Shown here one piece after another: positions 47,446 to 53,500 of a DNA stretch of 53,500 nucleotides. The notes under the pieces were generated by a model. It did not search any database, was not told where the DNA came from, and was given only the letters and a program-made list of their open reading frames with translations. The stretch's first letter is position 1; each line of letters starts with the position of its first letter. Made by a program: the position numbers and the translations under genes. Source of the DNA: Glandiceps talaboti (lineage: Eukaryota; Hemichordata; Enteropneusta; Spengelidae); NCBI RefSeq assembly GCF_964340395.1, contig NC_135560.1, forward strand, positions 15,669,098-15,722,597, read 5' to 3'.

Positions 47446-47744
47446 TTACAACCTACTAACACGTGCCCCTTTGTAGTTTCCTTCTACAAATTGGGCTACA
47501 TCGCGTCGGTTACACTTGATGAGTTGTTTTTGAAGATTCGCAACCAGATCTCCTGGTTTCTGGTTTCTGGTATTACGCTGCCAATGCAACAAGATTTGAA
47601 ATATTTGTTCTTCGGTTTGATTTGGTAAGTCCAGAATGATTTGCTCAACTTTTTCTTGTTTGAGCATAAGGAAGCATGCTAGTTTCTTAAATTCAGCTCC
47701 AATTTTCGTTGCCAAAATTCTTAAGGCTGGTTCGGATAAACATT
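47446..47744 (-). CDS. gene B exon 8: death domain
   Basis: 'CLSEPALRILATKIGAEFKK' begins helix 1. 'LACFLMLKQEKVEQIILDL', 'QIFQILLHWQRN' and 'QLIKCNRRDVAQFVE' follow the death-fold pattern helix by helix with gene A. The tail is shorter (about 12 residues) and ends at a TAA. Acceptor 'tccttcttttttag'. Confidence 0.92.
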
Positions 47745-50700
47745 CTAAAAAAGAAGGAATATATATATAAGTTTCTTTTGTCATCTTAATAGCTAACTAG
47801 TAGTCACAACATTCAAAAACACCCTCTATATGAGAACCATGATTCAGTGAACGGGAGTCTAAAAATAATGCATGCATTCTTTTACTTTCTTCTAGTAGAT
47901 GTCGTCGGCTTATCGTTTTTGGCTAGTTGTGAGTAAGACGGGAATTTGCCATTGTTTTATAGTACAGTAATCATATCAACTACTACATACTTCTCTCTTA
48001 GTATAATGCAAGGACAATTTTTACAAACGAATTAGATATTCATGCTTATATATTACGTACACACCTTCGAATATTCTTTCCTGTGTATCCATGGCAGCCC
48101 TTCTTGCAACCTACAAGCAAAGGAATAACATGTGTTATATAAGGCATACATGTGTATGACAAATACCTTTAGCAACAAGACCAATGCAGACCTTAACCTT
48201 CTAATATATAGTGACACAAGTCTGTGTCTTAAAAAAAGAACATATGGTCAGTAAGGAAAACCTTCGACGATTATAGACAGTTTTTCCTATAAGTAGGCTG
48301 GAGTCAAAAAGAAGTGCAGTTATATATAACCGCTGACAGAAGACTTAATTACAATGGAGTTGCCATTTTGCTGTATATATTGTATATGTTTGTATGACCA
48401 TGATGTTCATCGTATGTCCTAGACTATAAAATACACTGTATGGGGAGCACTCATCCACTGGCCTACCTCTCTCATGTGAAACGAAGACCGGTGACAGCGT
48501 GACAACACAGCATATATACAGTCTAAGAGTGACCATATGTAAAAATCGAACGCGAATGCCATAACATCTTCTTGAAATACCAATATCAACAATCAAAACA
48601 ACAGTTACTTTAGATCTAAACAATATAATTTGTACTTGTATGAAAACATCCTTAACAACGTGTCCATTAGAATCCTTGAAGGTTCATACAGTCGGATACG
48701 TGCCAATGATGTACCTATGACAACTTTGGACTATTTGCTACAAGTGTTACCTCTTCTCGGCTTATTTCACTCTGTAGTAAGTCCACGTCTTTGGATGCTT
48801 GTTCACGAATGACACTGTACTCCACGTATCTTGAGAGAGAGAAATAACAAAAATCTAGTTTGAACTTATTTTCTGACTCGATAGATACATATACGTTTGC
48901 CTTATAACTGAAGATTCGCGGAAATTGTCCATAGACATCTATAAATGGCTAACTCTGAACTAAGACAACACTTTTGAAGCTGGACATAATGGCATCTCTT
49001 CCACAACAAGGATGAGATAACACTTTCCGTGGGGAGAAGAAGAGAGACGAAAATACTTCAAATATGATTTCTTCACCTGAAAAGTTTTCGTTGGTCCACT
49101 CTGAAATTAACTGGATCCAAAGACTTTGCATCCTCTTCATCTATCGTCGTTATCACTTCCCATGTTGAGTTGTCAACTCTTTCCATCAGATGCAGCTTCG
49201 TTGCTTCGTTCATAGTAGGCTCTTGTAGTTGTGGTTTTGGCATTTTCAGAGTAAATTTTAATGGTCTCTTTGGTCTTGGAGTAAACGATAAGCGGACCAG
49301 CATAGACATAGCTTTCTGCAATAATGCCGGGGCATTCCGTGCTTCAGGAAAGATCGTCTAATTTTTAAAAAAAATGAAAAGTTCAATATACCTATAGAGA
49401 ACTGTCTGAGTGCTTGGGATCTTATATATGCATCTACATGACGTAATGCCTGTCACTATTGCTTGTAGTTTGGGCACTTTTCTAGGGGTCTTGAACATGT
49501 GGAAAACAAAGCCTAAAAGATTATACAAAATTACACAAAATTTCAAGACAATTCCTAAGTACATAATATATGACGATTTATCATATGAAATTGACAAGGT
49601 TGTACTTACGGCAGCCGTGACATTGGTTTCTTCAGACAGTGTTTCAGCGGGGAAACTAACTTTAAAAGACCCAACACCAGGAAGATAGATTTGACCACCC
49701 TCTCTGTCGACAGTTATCGATGCTTCTCTACTTTTGTGTACCACTGCATACGTCGAAACAGGCAACATACGCTCAACTCTTATTTCAGCAAAATACTTGC
49801 CCTGGAAAGTATAAAACAAAATCAAGATATTTAAATTTCGACAAAAGAAGAAAAATCAGGAGGAAGCATCTCAGTTACATCTGGTGACACCCATGGGAAG
49901 GAAGCTGCATCTTGTGCCACTGGTGGGATTTCCATCAGATGTAATTCATTTTTACATATAAATATATGCATCTGCAGTTTTACCAATTTTGCGATTGCGG
50001 AACTAGAATTGAATCTTTGAAAAACATCATACACATCACATGGCTATATCTTATGGCAATTTTATAATCTGGTGATACTGCAGAAAAGTTAACATTTGTA
50101 TCATGAATTTACCTGTAGATGATCGAATGATGTCTTCGAATTCTTGACCGGTAAAATAGCCCATCGGTTTGTTGATCTTGTAAATTCTTTAACCACCACT
50201 TCACCCAAGTTAGGATTCCAATGGCATACATATCTAACGCCAAGAAGTCCATATGGGTATAGAGTGCACGGTTCCGATCTTAGTTCAAAGATTTTACTGA
50301 TCAATCGCTCATTGTCTGACACCACGGTGTTGTACAGATCTCCTGAGTCTTCCTTAGTTGAGACAGTTTTGTGGAACTTTTCCATTTCCGTGTCTGGTGC
50401 ACGAATTGAACATACTGGAATATTGTCATTGGGCAGACTGAAAATAGAAGTAAGATAATATCAAATAAGTATAGATTGTACAAGAATAATTTAAACACAC
50501 CTTGCAAATCAAATGCTAGTTTTCTCCAAAGATTCCCAAATTGTAAGTAAAATACTTCGTTAGCAAATGGTGTGTCATGTGTAATGAATTTATCAAACCT
50601 TAACTTTATCTTACCACAGTACCCGCCATTTGGTACAATCGGCAGCATTCATTTCTTGGACTGCTCTGTTGCATTTCTCTAACATCCCCTCGGCTTCTTC

Positions 50701-52719
50701 AAGCATTTTCTGTATCATTGAAATGGTGACATTGCTGATGACTGTTTTTGTATTTTGTAATTGGGCATTCAGTTCAGTTGTGCGAGTCTGCAGTGTCTCT
50801 GCCAAATGTCTACTCTTTCTAACTACCTCTTTTGACCTGTCTACAGCATCAGTTAATTCCTTGCCCCCATCAGAAGACAATACGTCTTTGGTCTGGATGT
50901 GCACAGCTTTATATGTATGGACGATTTCTGACATTCGATCCAGAGCCCTGGCAAGTAATTCACCACCAAGCGTTCTATTTGGATCAGAAACAACAATTTC
51001 CGAAAGACGCAAATCAGTTTCTTTCGTCGAATTCTTCGTGAGGTTTACATTATCTGAGCACTTTTTGGCGAGGTGGAAAAGAATAGAACATTGGTCTTGA
51101 ACGTCACGCCCCGTCGTTAGCATAGATTCAGCACAGTTGATTGCTTTGACAAGATCTTCATATGACGAATCAAGATTATATCTAGTTTCGGTGACATGTT
51201 CCGACATCTTTTTCAAGTCACACAGTGACACGGTCAAGTCGCTATGATAGTTACCTTCCTCTAAATCAAAGGCATCAATATAGTCAGTTAGACGGAAAGC
51301 TTCTGTGCGCTCCTCCTGGGCACATTCTTTGACATTCAAGGCTTCTGCAAGTGTAGCTTTTAAGTTGCTTACGTCGCATGCCTGCAGAGCTTCATAAAGG
51401 CCTTGAATGTGTCTGTTGATGTTCTCAATACCGTTTGATATCTTCTTGGTGGCCAAATCTGTCGTTTGCAGCAGACCTCTCATGTCATGCACTTTCTTGC
51501 GTAGCACGATTTTTTGGCACAATAAATCATCATCATCACAAAATTTTTCAGTACCTAGAACGTATGTTTTTAGTTGAGCGGCAATGTCCTCAACGCTTTG
51601 AATATCCTGCTCTGTATTGCAGCAGCATGTTTGCAGCATTTCTGTTTTCGATTTAACAATGCTGTCCGTGTATGATTGGCTCTTTCTTATGACTTCTCTA
51701 GCTTTGAATACGACTCCCTCTCCTCTCTTTATTTCATCATCTGCCAAGGCAGAAAGTTGTTTCCCTTCTTGGATCAGTGATTTTGCGTCATCATAGAGCT
51801 GGTCCCCCCTCATCTTTGCACCTTCCAAATCTTGATATAAATCAGCAGTCAACCCAGACATCATGTTAGCAAACTTTTTGGCTTTGCTTGCGATGGTGAA
51901 CGCAGACTGAAGTAAGGATCCCAATGTCTTCATGCTTCGACGTAGTTTCTCAAACGGGTTTAAAGTATCCTTCGGGGGCATGACATTTTCTTCTTTCTGA
52001 ACAGTTTCTGAAAACAAAATACTTTTTATGTTATATATAAGTGAAAATGGCCAAACACAGTTTTTCCTTAAGCTTCTTTCTGAGACATTCATCTAATTCT
52101 GTTTTTACTTGCAGCAAATATAAAGCAAGCAACCGTGCATACAACATGGATCATTATTATCTGTCTGCCTATAATGACTGGAAATGCTTTCTGGGGCCAT
52201 TTCTGTCATGGTTTCACCATGAAATATATTCAATCTCGTTAGAGGATGCCTACTGGTTCTCTATATGTTCAAATACGTGATCCATGCAATACAACATAAT
52301 AAGTCTTCTACGTTCGAAGACACAGCCAACATTATTTATGTTTTCTGACCCATATTATTGACCAGGGTCCTTCAATTACCTGATAATCAACCAGGTAATG
52401 TATATTTCAAACATAATGTAACACTTATTGACCCGATTACAGGAGAAAGGGTTATCAGCTATACATATTACACGACATTGACACGTGCGTTATGGTCAAA
52501 ATGGCAATTTTCATGACAAATAGTCACTATTCGTCCATAATAGTAAAAAGTTGTTTACTATAGTAATGTGCGCAGTGTCTGACAAAGCCTACAAGACTTG
52601 TGGTTGAATTGGGTTTTGGGTGTCGGGTAATTTGGTATACACGGACGCACAGGGCGGACGTACATGTGTTATTATTCCTACAGCTCCCTCCGGGTGGTGT
52701 TCGTTTGGGGCTAATAATA

Positions 52720-52750
<31 letters not shown>

Positions 52751-53407
52751 ACATTTATATAGCGCCATATATCCACGACAGTGCTCATAGGCGCTTCACA
52801 TTTGAAATAAATCAAAAGCTACTGCAATTACAAGTATGGCTGTAAAAAAATGGCAACGTTATAATGATTTAAAATGATTTAAAGGGTACATCTAAATCGA
52901 CTAATGATAAATCAACTTTTGCACCGACAGATAATAGGTAATTATTCACCACCCCTATGCTCCCCCCCCCCCGTTCACACGCGATAAGAAAATATAAACA
53001 ACTCTGTCGGTATATATTATCAACCCACCTGTAGAATCAAGCACATATACGGTTCCTTCATAATAATACTCCCCTTCTTGTTCATTTTTCGGAGTAAAAC
53101 CCGCTTCACTTGTCTGTACCGCCTTCATTTCTTCTTCCTGTAGCCTAACACCCGCTTTGTCAATAGCTTCACTCATTGCTTCAGCCAGCTCCTCAATAGT
53201 TTTTGCGAGAACACTACAGATCGCTTGGCTGGTTTCCAACAACGGGCGAGACTTTTCCACGTTCGGCAGCAGTTCGTTTATGATGTCTTCTGCACTGAAT
53301 GTGTCCACTTTTTCAACCATGTCACGAAAACACTGCACCAGAGTTTTCATCACCATATGACAGCCTATGTTGTCTGGTTTGTCCGGATCTTCAAGGAATG
53401 CAGTCAT
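47446..53407 (-). CDS. gene B: coiled-coil / ZU5-like / death-domain protein, 8 exons
   Basis: Exons (minus strand): 53029-53407, 50615-52007, 50113-50437, 49610-49801, 49077-49357, 48751-48829, 48065-48110, 47446-47744. All introns have GT...AG ends, with the same phases as gene A (1, 2, 0, 0, 2, 0, 1). The 2,994-nt sum is an exact multiple of three (997 residues). Domain order is as in gene A: helical N segment (1-95), coiled coil (127-590), conserved module (591-699), ZU5-like segment (700-763), linker (764-899), death domain (about 899-985). It lacks the acidic N tail of gene A. The start codon is only 93 bases from the window edge, so an upstream untranslated or coding exon cannot be excluded. 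The role is inferred as an intracellular death-fold adaptor. No named orthologue was recognised. Confidence 0.85.
48065..48110 (-). CDS. gene B exon 7 (46 nt)
   Basis: Codes for 'VARRAAMDTQERIFE' plus one base. Acceptor 'cctttgcttgtag', donor GAAG|GTGTGT. Same length and phases as gene A exon 7. Confidence 0.75.
48751..48829 (-). CDS. gene B exon 6 (79 nt)
   Basis: Codes for 'YVEYSVIREQASKDVDLLQS' and a short end. Acceptor 'tctctctctcaag', donor GAAGAG|GTAACA. Same length and phases as gene A exon 6. Confidence 0.8.
49077..49357 (-). CDS. gene B exon 5: beta continuation and linker
   Basis: Starts 'TIFPEARNAPALLQKAMSML' and ends 'VDQRKLF' plus two bases. Acceptor AATTAG|AC, donor TTCAG|GTGAAG, phase 2 out. 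The 'MERVDNSTWEVI' match anchors it to gene A exon 5. Confidence 0.85.
49610..49801 (-). CDS. gene B exon 4: ZU5-like beta segment
   Basis: Exactly 64 codons, phase 0 on both sides: 'GKYFAEIRVERMLPVSTYAV' to 'TNVTAA', with the 'EGGQIYLPG' core. Acceptor TTTCCAG|GG, donor GCC|GTAAGT. Confidence 0.85.
50113..50437 (-). CDS. gene B exon 3: conserved module
   Basis: Starts 'LPNDNIPVCSIRAPDTEMEK' and includes 'TLYPYGLLGVRYVCHWNPN' and 'LGEVVVKEFT', the counterpart of gene A exon 3. Acceptor TTTTCAG|T, donor CTACAG|GTAAAT, phase 0. Confidence 0.85.
50615..52007 (-). CDS. gene B exon 2: long coiled coil
   Basis: About 464 residues of predicted helix. Acceptor TTTTCAG|AA, donor TGTG|GTAAGA, phase 1 in and 2 out. 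It has a 'QTCCCNTEQD' cysteine cluster near residue 290 (approximate), which gene A lacks. The antisense frames at 50630-51100 and 51435-51656 are shadows. Confidence 0.9.
52715..52805 (-). mobile_element. retroposon 3' tail in intron 1 of gene B
   Basis: On the minus strand the tail reads 'gaagcgcctatgagcactgt', then 'ggcgctatataaatgttt', then a long (ATT)n run. It is the same type of tail as at 12377 and 16485, here with the longest and purest triplet run and so probably the youngest copy. Confidence 0.65.
53029..53407 (-). CDS. gene B exon 1: N-terminal helical segment
   Basis: Starts MTAFLEDPDKPDNIG. The helical part 'TLVQCFRDMVEK' to 'TIEELAEAMSEAIDKAGV' aligns with gene A. It ends '...YVLDST' with donor ACAG|GTGGGT, phase 1. 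Confidence 0.85.
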
Positions 53408-53500
53408 GTCAGCTTCCTTTTGGCTTTTTTCGTATATTGAGTAGTAAATCTATTATGAGAATAAATTGCTTGTTACAAATTCTTGAAAAGACCCCTTCGT

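Noticed and set aside
49831-50034. 67-codon minus-strand frame between gene B exons 3 and 4 as an extra exon
   Set aside because: The exon 3 donor and exon 4 acceptor join in phase 0 exactly as in gene A, which has no matching extra exon.
50630-51100. 156-codon plus-strand frame
   Set aside because: Antisense shadow of gene B exon 2.

Overview
The window looks like nuclear DNA of an invertebrate animal. It is AT-rich, about nine tenths non-coding, full of microsatellites and repeat debris, and its coding exons are joined across GT...AG introns. The protein families (a somatostatin/opioid/allatostatin-C-type GPCR and multi-exon death-domain proteins) are animal families. The repeats (tRNA-derived SINE, retroposon tails ending in 'gcgctatataaa' plus ATT runs, foldback elements) are of the kind seen in marine invertebrates. 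I cannot tell a lophotrochozoan from an invertebrate deuterostome, and no organism can be named from the sequence alone.

Layout. 1-17,000: no convincing gene. It holds a 141-bp tandem array that is part of a foldback-element arm (659-1240), a drifting pentanucleotide tract (1641-2072), a (TA)n run, a candidate 2.1-kb non-autonomous DNA transposon (3122-5209), tetranucleotide microsatellites and two retroposon tails. 17,096-18,244 (minus): one intact intronless class A GPCR. 18,300-36,700: gene-poor. It holds two foldback-like elements made of a 43-bp tandem unit (22.2-22.85 kb and 24.3-24.87 kb), a tRNA-derived SINE nested in an older repeat (20.8-21.1 kb), a dead LINE reverse-transcriptase remnant (29.5-30.05 kb), a perfect 26-bp-stem hairpin (34.26 kb) and a well-preserved foldback element (35.48-35.96 kb).

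36,796-53,407 (minus): two head-to-tail paralogous genes, called A and B here. I rebuilt each from eight exons. In both, all seven introns have consistent GT...AG borders and the same phases (1, 2, 0, 0, 2, 0, 1). The reading frames close exactly: 1,052 codons plus stop for A and 997 plus stop for B. Exons 6 and 7 have identical lengths in the two genes (79 and 46 nt) although their sequences have diverged. Both proteins have the same order: N-terminal helical segment; about 450 residues of coiled coil; a conserved module of about 110 residues; a ZU5-like beta segment ('GG-x-I-x-LPG'); a linker; and a C-terminal death domain. I do not recognise a named gene with this order. The pair looks like part of a tandem family of death-fold adaptors, possibly continuing past the right edge because gene B starts only 93 bases from it.

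The GPCR and the two death-domain genes share a strand, but nothing in the sequence links their functions. The most notable signals are the duplicated coiled-coil/ZU5-like/death-domain architecture, the foldback elements with internal tandem subrepeats, and an unexplained plus-strand open frame inside intron 1 of gene A (42,800-43,138).
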